Positions 27,012-35,884 of a stretch of DNA of 64,000 nucleotides are shown here, in pieces. The notes under the pieces are model-generated. The model was not told the origin of the DNA. It worked only from the letters and a program-made list of their open reading frames with translations, and searched no databases. The position numbers and the translations under genes were made by a program. Location: assembly GCA_943788615.1 (NCBI GenBank), contig CALSQY010000002.1:434001-498000 (forward strand), written 5' to 3'. This DNA is from UBA4465 sp002292365. Lineage in GTDB: Bacteria; Bacteroidota; Bacteroidia; Cytophagales; Cyclobacteriaceae. Within the stretch, counting starts at the first letter, position 1; each line of letters opens with the position of its first letter.

Positions 27012-28060
27012 AGCAGACTTCATTTTATCCTGGACCTTCCACGATTCATCCGAGTATTCCGAGTTTGGTGAAGGATGCTTACGATAAAGGCATTTTGTCT
27101 GTCAATCACAGGAGTTCTGATTTTATGGAATTGTCATTTGCTTCCAAATCACAATTGAGATCCCAGTTGAATGTGCCAGATGACTATGATATTATTTTTA
27201 TTTCCTCCGCTACCGAAGCCTGGGAAATATTACCCCAATCCCTCACGAGTAAGACCAGTCAACATTTTTTTAATGGTGCATTTGGATTGAAATGGGCCTA
27301 TATGACCAAAAATTTGGGTGTTGAAGTCATCAAATCTCCTTTTGATGTTAATGAATATTTGCCTGTCGATCAAATCAATTCCTTAGCCGATTGGCTTTGT
27401 GTCACAGCTTGTGAGACCTCTAATGGGACTATGGTAGATCTGAATGTTTTGCAGGAACTGTTTTCACGACGTTTGCCTCATCAGTTGATTGCGGTAGATG
27501 CGACCTCCGCATTAGGAGGGGTCATTTTGAATTTTCAATTAGCAGATTATTGGTTTGCCTCTTGCCAAAAATGCTTGGGACTGCCTGCAGGACTGGGCTT
27601 ATTGATAGTTTCTCCTGCAGCCATTGAGCGCGGGCGTCTATTGGGAGAACGGTCACATTACAATAGCTTTTTAAATCTGGTTGAGCATGCCCGAAAGGAG
27701 CAAACTCATTATACTCCAAACGTACTGAATATTTATTTACTTTGGAGAACGCTGGCTGCAGGACCCCCTATAGTAGTTACTGATAGACGATTACGAGATC
27801 GAATAGTTGACTTGAATTCAATCATTGAGTCCAATGGAACTTTGGATTGGTTGGTTTCTAATGCTTCTTTGAGATCTCCTACGGTGATCACTTTAAAAAC
27901 CTCAGATCCAATGGAATTAAAGGAAAGGGCATTATCCCAAAAGATGATCTTGGGTAATGGCTACGGAGCGTGGAAAGAGAATACGGTGAGAATAGCAAAT
28001 TTCCCTGCAATGGGAGACATTCAGTTCCAGATATTTATGGAGTGGATGTCCAATTTATAA
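27008..28060 (+). CDS. class V aminotransferase (SerC-like)
   Basis: 350-aa fold-type I PLP enzyme. The start FYPGPSTIHP and SVNHRSSDFMEL resemble phosphoserine and alanine-glyoxylate aminotransferases. The PLP Lys lies in FASCQKCLGLPAGLG, preceded by the AVDATSALGG Asp. The C-terminal RIANFPA replaces the usual RISN-type end. A role in serine synthesis is possible, but no serA neighbour is present and substrate assignment is uncertain. It overlaps aroQ by 4 bases, so it is co-transcribed. Confidence 0.86.
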   Translation: MKQTSFYPGPSTIHPSIPSLVKDAYDKGILSVNHRSSDFMELSFASKSQLRSQLNVPDDYDIIFISSATEAWEILPQSLTSKTSQHFFNGAFGLKWAYMTKNLGVEVIKSPFDVNEYLPVDQINSLADWLCVTACETSNGTMVDLNVLQELFSRRLPHQLIAVDATSALGGVILNFQLADYWFASCQKCLGLPAGLGLLIVSPAAIERGRLLGERSHYNSFLNLVEHARKEQTHYTPNVLNIYLLWRTLAAGPPIVVTDRRLRDRIVDLNSIIESNGTLDWLVSNASLRSPTVITLKTSDPMELKERALSQKMILGNGYGAWKENTVRIANFPAMGDIQFQIFMEWMSNL

Positions 28061-28110
28061 GGGGTAGTCATGTCTTTGGGTAAGAAGATTATGTCCCAAT
28101 TTACTATTAA

Positions 28111-28587
28111 ATGAGCGTTTTAATTATGATTCGTATTTACACAGATGGTGCTGCTAAAGGAAATCCAGGAAATGGGGGTTATGGTGCAATTTTGGATTAT
28201 CAAGGGCAGCGTAAAGAGTTGGCTCAAGGATTTCGTATGACCACTAATAATAGGATGGAACTATTGGCTGTGATCGTAGGACTGGAAGCGATTAAAAAAC
28301 CTGGCTGGGAAGTTGAAGTCATCTCTGATTCAAAATATGTGGTAGATACGGTTGAAAAAGGCTGGCTGAAAAACTGGGTAAAAAAGGCGTTTAAGGGCAA
28401 AAAGAATATTGATTTATGGAAACGCTATCTAGATGCGGCTAAAACGCATAAGGTTAGATTTAAATGGATCAAAGGTCATGCTGGACATCTTGAAAATGAG
28501 CGTTGTGATTACCTAGCGGTAAGTGCAGCAGAAGGCGATCATTTGTTAATTGACCACGCATTTGAAGAAACAAGAAATGCCCAATGA
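28111..28587 (+). CDS. rnhA: ribonuclease HI
   Basis: 158-aa enzyme that degrades RNA in RNA:DNA hybrids. It shows YTDGAAKGNPG with the first catalytic Asp, NRMEL with Glu, a SDSKYV Asp, and the basic helix segment KNWVKKAFKGKKN typical of HI enzymes. Translation may start at 28126 (MIRIYTDG), which is closer to the family N-terminus than the upstream ATG used here. It overlaps the following methyltransferase gene by 11 bases. Confidence 0.95.
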   Translation: MSVLIMIRIYTDGAAKGNPGNGGYGAILDYQGQRKELAQGFRMTTNNRMELLAVIVGLEAIKKPGWEVEVISDSKYVVDTVEKGWLKNWVKKAFKGKKNIDLWKRYLDAAKTHKVRFKWIKGHAGHLENERCDYLAVSAAEGDHLLIDHAFEETRNAQ

Positions 28588-29290
28588 TTATTTTCAATTT
28601 AAACAATTCAAGATAAATCAAGCCAGAAGCGGCATGAAGGTGACGACCGAAGCATGTCTATTTGGAGCTCTGATTGAAGGGTCTAAAAGTCAAAGCATAT
28701 TGGATATTGGGTCGGGCACAGGTCTTTTAGGGCTGATGCTTGCTCAAAGATCGACTGCGAAGGTTAGCTGTGTTGAAATTGAGCGATCTGCTTCGCTAGA
28801 TATGGAGCAAAACATCAAGCAAAGTCCCTGGTCCAACAGAATTAAAGGATATCATGAAGACATTCAAGATTTTTTAGTTCGAAGGTCAGGGATATACGAT
28901 ACCATTGTTTCCAACCCACCTTTTTATCAAGGTCATCTTCCGGCGGAGCATCCCCAACGCCGACAAGCCCTTCATCAGTCTTCTTTGACCTATAAAATAT
29001 TGGTCAACGCAGTAAAAGCAGCCTTGTCTCCATCCGGTATGTTTTGGGTGATATATCCCTTCTATGAAAGCCGAGTCTTTCATTCGTATGCAAAAGAGTT
29101 GGGCGTATATCGGAGAAGTTATATTAACATATATAAAAAGGACGGACAGAAGAATATATTCAGGCAGATTTCTTGTTTCGATAAAAAATCAGAAAAGTGT
29201 TCAGTCAAGGAAATAAGTATAAGAAATAATAAAGGAGATTATAGTCAGGATTTCATCAAACTAGTAAAGCCTTATTATTTCAATTTATAA
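28577..29290 (+). CDS. trmN6: tRNA1(Val) adenine-N6 methyltransferase family
   Basis: 237-aa SAM-dependent methyltransferase of the YfiC/TrmN6 group, which makes m6A37 in tRNA1(Val). It shows FQFKQFKINQARSGMKVTTEA near the start, SAM motif DIGSGTGLLGL and the adenine-N6 motif NPPF (VSNPPFYQG). I start at the ATG at 28577 inside the end of rnhA; an in-frame TTG at 28550 would add nine residues with no family match. Target specificity is inferred from family resemblance. Confidence 0.9.
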   Translation: MPNDYFQFKQFKINQARSGMKVTTEACLFGALIEGSKSQSILDIGSGTGLLGLMLAQRSTAKVSCVEIERSASLDMEQNIKQSPWSNRIKGYHEDIQDFLVRRSGIYDTIVSNPPFYQGHLPAEHPQRRQALHQSSLTYKILVNAVKAALSPSGMFWVIYPFYESRVFHSYAKELGVYRRSYINIYKKDGQKNIFRQISCFDKKSEKCSVKEISIRNNKGDYSQDFIKLVKPYYFNL

Positions 29291-29323
29291 TGACAACAAT
29301 TTTTTTTAAAAGGTTCACGCGGA

Positions 29324-30649
29324 TCATCTCGCAGAGGTATCTCTTTCAAAAAACTTTAAACCGTGACGAGACAATTCATCAAGGACGGGCTCATATATTT
29401 TTTTGATGGTGGGAACTTGCACACCTGTGACTTTGATTTTATCTTCCATCAATAATTTTGCCGTGACCCCCAAGGGTAAACCTACTGTTTTGCTCATAGC
29501 TGTATGTACTTGATCTTTACCTTCGACGACTAAATGGGTTTGAATTTGCTTGATTTTATTGTTTTCGATGTAATCAAACTTATGCCACATGACAATCAGA
29601 TCTCTTTCGGAATCATCTAAGGTCCATTTCTTTTTCAAAATATGCTCGAGTACCTGTGCAGGAGTTCCTTCTTGAAGTCCAATGAGTTGATCATCAAATA
29701 TTCCAATCCACTTGAGCTTATACATTTCTTCAGATTCCATACCAATATTGAGGTAGTGAGCTAATTTTAGTTCTATGGAATCATTGGGATTATATTGCAA
29801 AAAAGTATTTATGAACTGTCTGTGGGTCATATCTTCCAATCCAAATAAGGTATAACTGTCGTCAGTAGCTCCTATTTGTACAAAAGCATCCCATGCTTTG
29901 CAAAATCCGGGACGCCTAAGGGTTCCTCTATAAAGGGTGTTGATACCTTTTAATTTATATACATCTAGATATTTCAGTGAGTCGCGATTAGCATACCCTT
30001 CAAAATAACCATACTCAGGAATATGAATAACCTCTGTTCTTTGAAATAATTTTTGATAAGGAATATATTTCAATCTGCCTTCTTGAATAAATTTAACAAT
30101 CCCAATTCCGGCAAGAACCACATTACGAGGATTCCAAGTAAATTTGTATTGCCAAGGATTATCAACTTTTTGATCATCAGCTAAGAGCCCCCCTGTAAAA
30201 GTTTCAAAAGCGGTTAATTTATGACCTGCTGATTTTATTTTATCCAAAATGCGCATTGCCGACATGTGGTCAATACCTGGGTCGAGTCCCATTTCCATAA
30301 TGCAGCAAATTCCTTTGGATTCAAATGATGAAGAAAGTTTTTGAATTTCATCTGAAACATAGGAAGCCGTGAGCATGGATATGCCTAAATCAGCACAAAT
30401 CACTGCAACGGGCAAATGCAAGGTTGGGGGAAGCATACTGATGACCAAATCGGAAGTTTTTAATTGCGCTCGAGCAGTTTCAGTATCTAGGATATCGAAA
30501 GGAATGATTTTTGAACCAGGGAATTTTTTTTCTGCAATCTCAGGTATTTTTTCTCCAATAATGACGTTAAAAGATGTTTTTTCCATCATTAGATACTCAA
30601 TCAATACGGTTGAGGATCGTCCGGCGCCTAACACGAAAATATTTTTCAT
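29324..30649 (-). CDS. saccharopine dehydrogenase-like oxidoreductase
   Basis: 441-aa protein with an N-terminal Rossmann motif (VLGAGRSSTVLIEYL), a SDLVISMLPP segment, and the MEMGLDPGIDHMSAM active-region motif of saccharopine reductase/dehydrogenase. The C-terminal catalytic domain follows. The family works in lysine metabolism in eukaryotes; many Bacteroidota carry this one-enzyme version and its substrate is not firmly known. It is the gene downstream of the SDR at 30670, with a 20-base gap. Confidence 0.9.
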   Translation of the reverse strand: MKNIFVLGAGRSSTVLIEYLMMEKTSFNVIIGEKIPEIAEKKFPGSKIIPFDILDTETARAQLKTSDLVISMLPPTLHLPVAVICADLGISMLTASYVSDEIQKLSSSFESKGICCIMEMGLDPGIDHMSAMRILDKIKSAGHKLTAFETFTGGLLADDQKVDNPWQYKFTWNPRNVVLAGIGIVKFIQEGRLKYIPYQKLFQRTEVIHIPEYGYFEGYANRDSLKYLDVYKLKGINTLYRGTLRRPGFCKAWDAFVQIGATDDSYTLFGLEDMTHRQFINTFLQYNPNDSIELKLAHYLNIGMESEEMYKLKWIGIFDDQLIGLQEGTPAQVLEHILKKKWTLDDSERDLIVMWHKFDYIENNKIKQIQTHLVVEGKDQVHTAMSKTVGLPLGVTAKLLMEDKIKVTGVQVPTIKKIYEPVLDELSRHGLKFFERDTSAR

Positions 30650-30669
30650 TTAATGAAGAATTTTGGAGT

Positions 30670-31425
30670 TTATTTTTGTTGTTTATTTAAAATATTTGAA
30701 GAGGCTTGCGCTAAAGGTAGAACGACCATATCTCCTATATTCACATGTTTGGGTCGGCTGAGCATGAAAGAGATACACTCGGCGATGTCCTTTGCTTGAA
30801 GGGGATCATAGCCCTTATAGATTTCTTTGGCTTTTTCAAGATCTCCTTTAAACCGAACCTGTGAAAATTCCGTTTCAACCAAGCCAGGTTTGATTTCGGA
30901 GACTTTGATACCGTATGCATTTAAATCCATTCGCATCCCTTTAGTTAAAGCATCTACGGCAAATTTTGAAGCATTATATACATTTCCACGCGGATATACG
31001 TCGGTGCCGGCGATAGAGCCTAAGTTAATAATATGTCCTGCTTGTGCTTTGATCATTTTGGGGATAACGGCGCGCGAAACATACAGCAGGCCTTTGACAT
31101 TGATGTCAATCATTGCGTCCCAATCTTGGGTATCGCCTTCATGGATAAAACTCAAGCCATGTGCATTACCTGCATTGTTGATTAATACGGAAATCTTTTG
31201 CCATTTAGTAGGTAGCGAATCAATGAAATGGGATACCGCTAACTGGTCCCGTACATCGAAAGAACCGATTAATATTTCGGTCCTATTATTCAATCCTTTG
31301 GATAGTGCTTCTAAGCGCGAAATACGGCGGCCACAAATTATGAGTCGGTATTGGTCTGCGACTTGTTGGGCTATCGCTTTCCCAATCCCACTCGAGGCTC
31401 CCGTAATGAGGGCGATCGGTTTCAT
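30670..31425 (-). CDS. SDR family oxidoreductase, YdfG-like
   Basis: 251-aa classical SDR. TGASSGIG is at 8-15, NNAG follows, and the catalytic residues appear as GSIAG Ser and YNASK Tyr/Lys. Sequence style (INVKGLLYVSRAVIPKM, EFSQVRFKGD) is that of YdfG/3-hydroxy acid dehydrogenases, which oxidise serine- or hydroxypropionate-type substrates with NADP. Substrate is not proven. A TAAATTTG -7 box lies at 31460-31467. Confidence 0.9.
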   Translation of the reverse strand: MKPIALITGASSGIGKAIAQQVADQYRLIICGRRISRLEALSKGLNNRTEILIGSFDVRDQLAVSHFIDSLPTKWQKISVLINNAGNAHGLSFIHEGDTQDWDAMIDINVKGLLYVSRAVIPKMIKAQAGHIINLGSIAGTDVYPRGNVYNASKFAVDALTKGMRMDLNAYGIKVSEIKPGLVETEFSQVRFKGDLEKAKEIYKGYDPLQAKDIAECISFMLSRPKHVNIGDMVVLPLAQASSNILNKQQK

Positions 31426-31459
31426 GTTTTTTGTATCATCGTTATGATAGGCAAATTAC

Positions 31460-31467
31460 CAAATTTA
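31460..31467 (-). promoter_or_regulatory. -7 box before SDR gene
   Basis: Minus-strand TAAATTTG matches TAnnTTTG, 34 bases upstream of the start codon at 31425. No good -33 element is seen. Confidence 0.45.
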
Positions 31468-31477
31468 CCCGTGATAA

Positions 31478-32248
31478 CTAATATTTACCTTTTCTTCTTT
31501 TAAGATAAGTTGGCCCACCTTCAAAAGTGATGAAGGCGGTAACGTTGTGAGTAGTCAATTTACTTAAGGCAGCATCAAAATCATTGGATGTATTGGATAA
31601 TAAATTGCGAAAGCCAAAAGAATAGCGAATTTCAGGAGTGAATTTGAAGAGTTCATAAAAAATATCAAAACCCATACCTATATCGAATGTAGTGTTAAAG
31701 TTTTTAAGCTCTAATTTCTGCCTTGTTCTCACTCCATCTCCTCTGCCTGCGGCTTCAAATTGAAAATTGGGCCCTGCAATCAAATACATATTTGAATTAC
31801 CCCGCCTTGCCGATTTATATTTGAAAAGGAGGGGTATTTCGAGCATCGTAGCGTCTTTAAATTCGAGGAGGTCATCTTGGCCATCAACATATCTGTAGGT
31901 AAGGTCGTATTCATAAAACGCAACGGTAGGAGTAATTCTAAAATTCAGATATTGAAAAACATAAAAATCAACTACAAAGCCTAATTTGAAACCAAAATGC
32001 TTTCCCGGAGCTATAGAGTGCAAGCTATCCATACGCGGACTAACAAAATCATCATTGTATTTGATTCGATAATCCGAACTATGAATACCTATTAAAAAAC
32101 CATAATGAACATATTGCTCATCATAATCCCAAAGGTTGTCATAATTTAAATTTTGTCCTTGAAGTCCAATGAAATTGCAAAGGCTTAAAATTATTATTAT
32201 TTGGAGCCGGAGTAAATAGAACTTATCCCTAGTGTGAGTGGCGTACAT
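31478..32248 (-). CDS. porT: PorT-like type IX secretion outer membrane protein
   Basis: 256-aa outer-membrane barrel with a signal-like N-terminus (LQIIIILSLCNFIGLQGQ) and many short beta strands. The sequence HYGFLIGIHSSDYRIKYND, the GKHFGFKLGFVVDFYVFQYLNFRITP stretch and its place directly after ubiE match PorT, a component of the Bacteroidota type IX secretion/gliding machinery. It overlaps the end of ubiE by 52 bases, so the two are co-transcribed. The only Met available as a start is at 32248, inside ubiE; a non-ATG start nearer the signal peptide is possible. A T9SS-type substrate may be encoded at the right edge of the window. Confidence 0.82.
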   Translation of the reverse strand: MYATHTRDKFYLLRLQIIIILSLCNFIGLQGQNLNYDNLWDYDEQYVHYGFLIGIHSSDYRIKYNDDFVSPRMDSLHSIAPGKHFGFKLGFVVDFYVFQYLNFRITPTVAFYEYDLTYRYVDGQDDLLEFKDATMLEIPLLFKYKSARRGNSNMYLIAGPNFQFEAAGRGDGVRTRQKLELKNFNTTFDIGMGFDIFYELFKFTPEIRYSFGFRNLLSNTSNDFDAALSKLTTHNVTAFITFEGGPTYLKRRKGKY

Positions 32249-32919
32249 TGGTTTTTCTGAAATCCTATTTTATTTAATATGTTTAAAAAATCATCACCAT
32301 CAGGAAAAGCTTTTACAGAATCGGGCAGGTAAGTATAGGCTGCGTGATTCTTTGAAATCAATTTTCCTATTTTGGGTAAAATCCATTGAAAATAAAACTG
32401 ATAAATTTGTTTAAATGGGAATGATTTAGGCTTAGAGAATTCCAAGATGACCACCTTTCCACCAGGTTTGAGTACCCGAAGCATATCTGACAATCCCTTT
32501 TCTAGGTTTTCAAAGTTTCTTACACCAAAAGAAACGATGACGGCGTCAAAAAAATTGTCTTCAAAAGGTAAAATTTCAGAATCTCCACTTAAAAGTTCGA
32601 TTTTATTTGTTAGATTTTTTTTTGTGAGTTTTTCTCTACCTACAGAAAGCATACCCTCGCTTATATCTACACCTATGATTTTTTCAGGATGAAGAGAAAG
32701 CGCTTCGATGGCGAAGTCACCTGTCCCTGTAGCAATATCTAAAATTAATTTAGGTTGATGCTTTTTAAGCAATCGCACGGCCTGTTTTCTCCAAAGTATG
32801 TCAATACCAAGGCTGAGAAAATGGTTTAAAAAATCATATTTGCCACTTATACTGTTAAACATGGCCGCAATCTGTTCTTTCTTACTTGTGTCCTTATCTT
32901 TGTATGGAAGTACGTTCAT
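32197..32919 (-). CDS. ubiE: demethylmenaquinone methyltransferase
   Basis: 240-aa SAM-dependent C-methyltransferase for the last step of menaquinone synthesis (MenG/UbiE). Motifs are MFNSISGKYDFLNHFLSLGID, DIATGTGDFAIEA for SAM binding, and the signature FGVRNFENLEKGL with VLKPGGKVVILEFSKP. Bacteroidota normally use menaquinone, which fits the succinate dehydrogenase and class 2 PyrD in the window. Divergent from engB across 56 bases, and overlapping porT at its 3' end. Confidence 0.96.
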   Translation of the reverse strand: MNVLPYKDKDTSKKEQIAAMFNSISGKYDFLNHFLSLGIDILWRKQAVRLLKKHQPKLILDIATGTGDFAIEALSLHPEKIIGVDISEGMLSVGREKLTKKNLTNKIELLSGDSEILPFEDNFFDAVIVSFGVRNFENLEKGLSDMLRVLKPGGKVVILEFSKPKSFPFKQIYQFYFQWILPKIGKLISKNHAAYTYLPDSVKAFPDGDDFLNILNKIGFQKNQCTPLTLGISSIYSGSK

Positions 32920-32975
32920 TTATTGCAATATTAACTGATGCCCAACTTGTTTTTATATTTCAAACTTTTTTTTTA

Positions 32976-33572
32976 ATGAATTCTATCAAATCTGCTTATT
33001 TTGTCAAGAGTAGCCCAGCACTTTCTGAATGTCCGGAATCGAAATTACCTGAATATGCATTTGTCGGCCGCTCTAACGTCGGAAAGTCATCTTTATTAAA
33101 CTGTATAACTAACAGGAAAAAACTGGCTAAAGTTTCCGTTAAGCCGGGGAAAACTCAACTGATTAATCATTTTTTGATAGATAATAGTTGGTATTTGGTT
33201 GATCTTCCAGGTTATGGTTGGGCTAAAGTAGCCAAAACTGAAAAAGCCAAATGGAAATTGATGATCAATGAATATTTACAGCTGCGTGAAAATTTGCATT
33301 GTGTTTTTCTACTTATAGACTCTAGGCATGAGCCTCAGGCGATTGATCTCGAATTTATGAGGTGGCTTGGCTTAAATGAAATTCCTTTTGTGATTGTTTT
33401 TACAAAGACCGATAAATTGGGTAAGGTCAACTTGCAAAAAAGCTTAGATCATTATCGGGAAGTTTTAAGACTAGAATGGGACGAGCTACCGGTTCAGTTC
33501 CAAACTTCATCTATTTCCGGAGAAGGGAAAGATGAAATACTTGAATATGTCAGACAAATTAATGGTGAGTAA
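32976..33572 (+). CDS. engB: ribosome biogenesis GTPase EngB (YsxC/YihA)
   Basis: 198-aa TrmE-Era-EngA-EngB-type GTPase needed for large ribosomal subunit assembly. G1 is GRSNVGKSS, G3 DLPGYGWA and G4 TKTD, with the conserved GKTQLINHF switch region. I start at the ATG at 32976; a longer reading from 32886 would overlap the start of the divergent ubiE and adds a non-conserved hydrophobic stretch. Confidence 0.95.
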   Translation: MNSIKSAYFVKSSPALSECPESKLPEYAFVGRSNVGKSSLLNCITNRKKLAKVSVKPGKTQLINHFLIDNSWYLVDLPGYGWAKVAKTEKAKWKLMINEYLQLRENLHCVFLLIDSRHEPQAIDLEFMRWLGLNEIPFVIVFTKTDKLGKVNLQKSLDHYREVLRLEWDELPVQFQTSSISGEGKDEILEYVRQINGE

Positions 33573-33578
33573 TTTTAA

Positions 33579-33609
33579 TTGGGTGAGCCGATTTCTTTCT
33601 TTACTTTTG
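33579..33609 (+). promoter_or_regulatory. Bacteroidota promoter for DUF5606 gene
   Basis: TTG at 33579-33581 is followed after 20 bases by TACTTTTG at 33602-33609, matching the -33/-7 consensus with correct spacing. The ATG at 33629 is 19 bases past the -7 box. Confidence 0.6.
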
Positions 33610-33628
33610 CATAAAAAAATTGGAGAAT

Positions 33629-34168
33629 ATGAAGTTTACTGAAATTGCAGCTCTATCAGGTAAAGGAGGTTTATTTAAGGTAATCAATCCAACTCGGACA
33701 GGTGTCATTTTAGAATCAATTGACGGATCCAAAAAACGAATGATTGCTGGGACAAGTGCCAAGGTATCTGTGCTTTCAGAAATCTCAATTTATATTTTGG
33801 ATGGAGCAGAATCCATTGCTTTGTTAGAGGTTTTTAGGGTCATCCACAAAACTTACGCTGGAGAAATAGGATTGGATAAAAAATCTGACCCTGAAGAACT
33901 TAAATCTTTTTTCAAAAGTATTTTACCTAATTACGATGTAGATAGAGTCTATTTATCGGATATCAAAAAAGTGATTACCTGGTACCAAAGTCTGTTAAGT
34001 TTAGATCTTGGTCACCTTATGGAAGAGGACGCTCTTGAGGCGAACACTAAAGAAGAAGCTAAACCCCAAGGCTCAGGTGTTCTTGAAAAAGACAAAGTCA
34101 AGAAAAATAATAAAAATAGGAATAAATCAACGAAAAAAGTCAAGAAAGGTCAAGAATCAGCTTCCTAA
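33629..34168 (+). CDS. DUF5606 domain-containing protein
   Basis: 179-aa protein of a Bacteroidota family with unknown role. The conserved N-terminal part reads FTEIAALSGKGGLFKVINPTR and ISIYILDGAESIALLEVF, then a helical region with a DVDRVYLSDIKKVITWYQ segment. The last 40 residues are a Lys/Asn-rich, probably disordered tail. I start at the ATG at 33629, three codons after a possible TTG. The gene has its own promoter and its 3' end overlaps the convergent hypothetical gene by 12 bases. Confidence 0.9.
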   Translation: MKFTEIAALSGKGGLFKVINPTRTGVILESIDGSKKRMIAGTSAKVSVLSEISIYILDGAESIALLEVFRVIHKTYAGEIGLDKKSDPEELKSFFKSILPNYDVDRVYLSDIKKVITWYQSLLSLDLGHLMEEDALEANTKEEAKPQGSGVLEKDKVKKNNKNRNKSTKKVKKGQESAS

Positions 34169-34564
34169 ATGCGCTAATTTTTTCATAAATTTTAGATTGA
34201 TACTATTGTGGTGAGAAGCTTTAACATTCATGAAATAGCCAGTGATTTGATCTAGAATTTTTAAATTAAAGTCATCGTGGTGATAAGAAAGAGCTGAATA
34301 AGGGATAAACCATCCAATGGCTTCTAGTTTATACCTAAACCTAAGTCCAATTCCCTTAGGGCGTAATTCAATATTACAATATTTGGTGCTGTGCCGTTGT
34401 TTGAGGTATGGCTCAAAGATTTGGTGACAGTCATTGATAATCAACTTTTGAGAACCTGATCCCCCCATTTTCAAGCTTTCCCAGAATGTGTAAGAGAGAC
34501 CAACGAAATCATTGATATCTCGTTCTTGACTTTTACTTTGATAAGATATATTCAAAATCATCAA
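34157..34564 (-). CDS. small hypothetical protein
   Basis: 135-aa soluble protein, no signal peptide or membrane segment, rich in Tyr, Phe, His and Ile. I do not recognise a domain. It runs convergent with DUF5606 and overlaps it by 12 bases. A minus-strand TAAATTTG (34573-34566) sits only two bases before the first ATG, so transcription would begin at or just inside the first codons; the second in-frame ATG (34561) may be the true, leaderless start. A gene of this size with a clean frame and a promoter match is probably real. Confidence 0.65.
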   Translation of the reverse strand: MMILNISYQSKSQERDINDFVGLSYTFWESLKMGGSGSQKLIINDCHQIFEPYLKQRHSTKYCNIELRPKGIGLRFRYKLEAIGWFIPYSALSYHHDDFNLKILDQITGYFMNVKASHHNSINLKFMKKLAHLGS

Positions 34565-34689
34565 ACAAATTTAGGTAGTCTTTGTGTATCAAAATTAGAA
34601 AATCCTTACTTTTTCTCGCGGTTCTCATCATCGTATTTTTGGTAGTATGAATTTTTTCGAAAACTCAAATTTATTTCCTAACTTAAACC

Positions 34690-35727
34690 ATGGATAATAG
34701 GAAATTAAAAGGGATTGAACCAAATGATAATTGGGTTAAAATAAAGACGATTGATATGCATACGGGAGGAGAGCCTTTACGTGTGATATTAGAGGGATAT
34801 CCGTTATTGAAGGAAGCGACTGTGCTTGATCATAGAAATTATTTCAAAAAAAACCTAGACCATCTCCGCCAATCATTAATGCTTGAGCCCAGGGGACATG
34901 CGGATATGTATGGAGTTGTAGTGGTTCCCAGTAAAAGGGCAGATTTTGGAGTTGTATTTATGCATAATGAAGGCTATAGCACCATGTGTGGTCATGCGAC
35001 GATTGCCATTGCCAAGCTGGCTATAGATTCAGGCTGGATTGTAAAGGTTGAGCCTCAAACAAAGGTATTAATAGAAGCACCTTGCGGTATATTGACTGCT
35101 TATGCAGAGGTTGTAGATCAGCAAGTCGTTTCGGTACAATTTGAGAATGTACCCTCCTTCGTGGTTGCCTTAGATCAAGTCTTGGAGATCCCAGGTTTGG
35201 GATCGGTACGGTATGATCTGGCCTATGGGGGTGCTTTCTATGCCTTTGTCAATGCCATAGACTTAGGTTTAAAATGTGACTCGTCTCACTATCAAAAATT
35301 AATTGAGGCAGGTGTGGCGATTAAGCAAGGTATTATAACCAGTGGTGTGGCTTTGACTCATCCTTATGAAGATGATTTAAGTTTTCTTTATGGGACAATT
35401 TTTATTGCGTCTTCTGAGCACGCTCAAGTGGATAGTTGCAATGTTTGTGTTTTTGCAAATGGGCAATTGGATCGCAGTCCCACTGGTTCAGGCGTTTCGG
35501 CAAGGCTGGCCCTTCATCACGCGCGCAAAGAATGGGGCGAGAACCATTGGATGACCATTGAAAGTATCATAGGCACGCAATTCAAATGTCAAATTAAGGA
35601 ATCGGTAAAGTTCTCAAAATATGAAGCGGTCATTCCCATCGTACAAGGACAGGCCTTTTATACTGGAAGACATGAGTTCTGGTTGGATCCCAAGGATCCT
35701 CTGGTTGCTGGTTTTGAGTTGAGGTAA
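34690..35727 (+). CDS. proline racemase family; predicted trans-3-hydroxy-L-proline dehydratase
   Basis: 345-aa enzyme of the proline racemase superfamily. The N-terminal motif MHTGGEPLRV, EPRGHADMYG, and active-site Cys100 (STMCGH) are present, but the second catalytic position is Thr265 (DRSPTGSG) where racemases and hydroxyproline epimerases have Cys. A Cys/Thr pair is the hallmark of trans-3-hydroxy-L-proline dehydratases, such as human L3HYPDH, which also shares the MYG and HNEGYS segments. The product would be delta1-pyrroline-2-carboxylate. The next gene, 157 bases on, is a sodium:solute symporter, consistent with uptake of an imino acid. Function is inferred from motifs only. Confidence 0.88.
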   Translation: MDNRKLKGIEPNDNWVKIKTIDMHTGGEPLRVILEGYPLLKEATVLDHRNYFKKNLDHLRQSLMLEPRGHADMYGVVVVPSKRADFGVVFMHNEGYSTMCGHATIAIAKLAIDSGWIVKVEPQTKVLIEAPCGILTAYAEVVDQQVVSVQFENVPSFVVALDQVLEIPGLGSVRYDLAYGGAFYAFVNAIDLGLKCDSSHYQKLIEAGVAIKQGIITSGVALTHPYEDDLSFLYGTIFIASSEHAQVDSCNVCVFANGQLDRSPTGSGVSARLALHHARKEWGENHWMTIESIIGTQFKCQIKESVKFSKYEAVIPIVQGQAFYTGRHEFWLDPKDPLVAGFELR

Positions 35728-35884
35728 CCCCGTAAAGCAAGTATGATGTGCCTTCACAGCTTTTGAAATTCATGAACTAGATAAAATGCATCTTATTTCT
35801 AAAGATGCACTTAGAAATGCTCCTTTTCAAGAGAATAATAATGGAATTTTTTCCTATATTGTGTTTCATTTAATTTCTTTTTTT

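Noticed and set aside
30827..31447. 206-codon plus-strand frame opposite the SDR gene
   Set aside because: Shadow frame of a well-supported SDR; no domain recognised.
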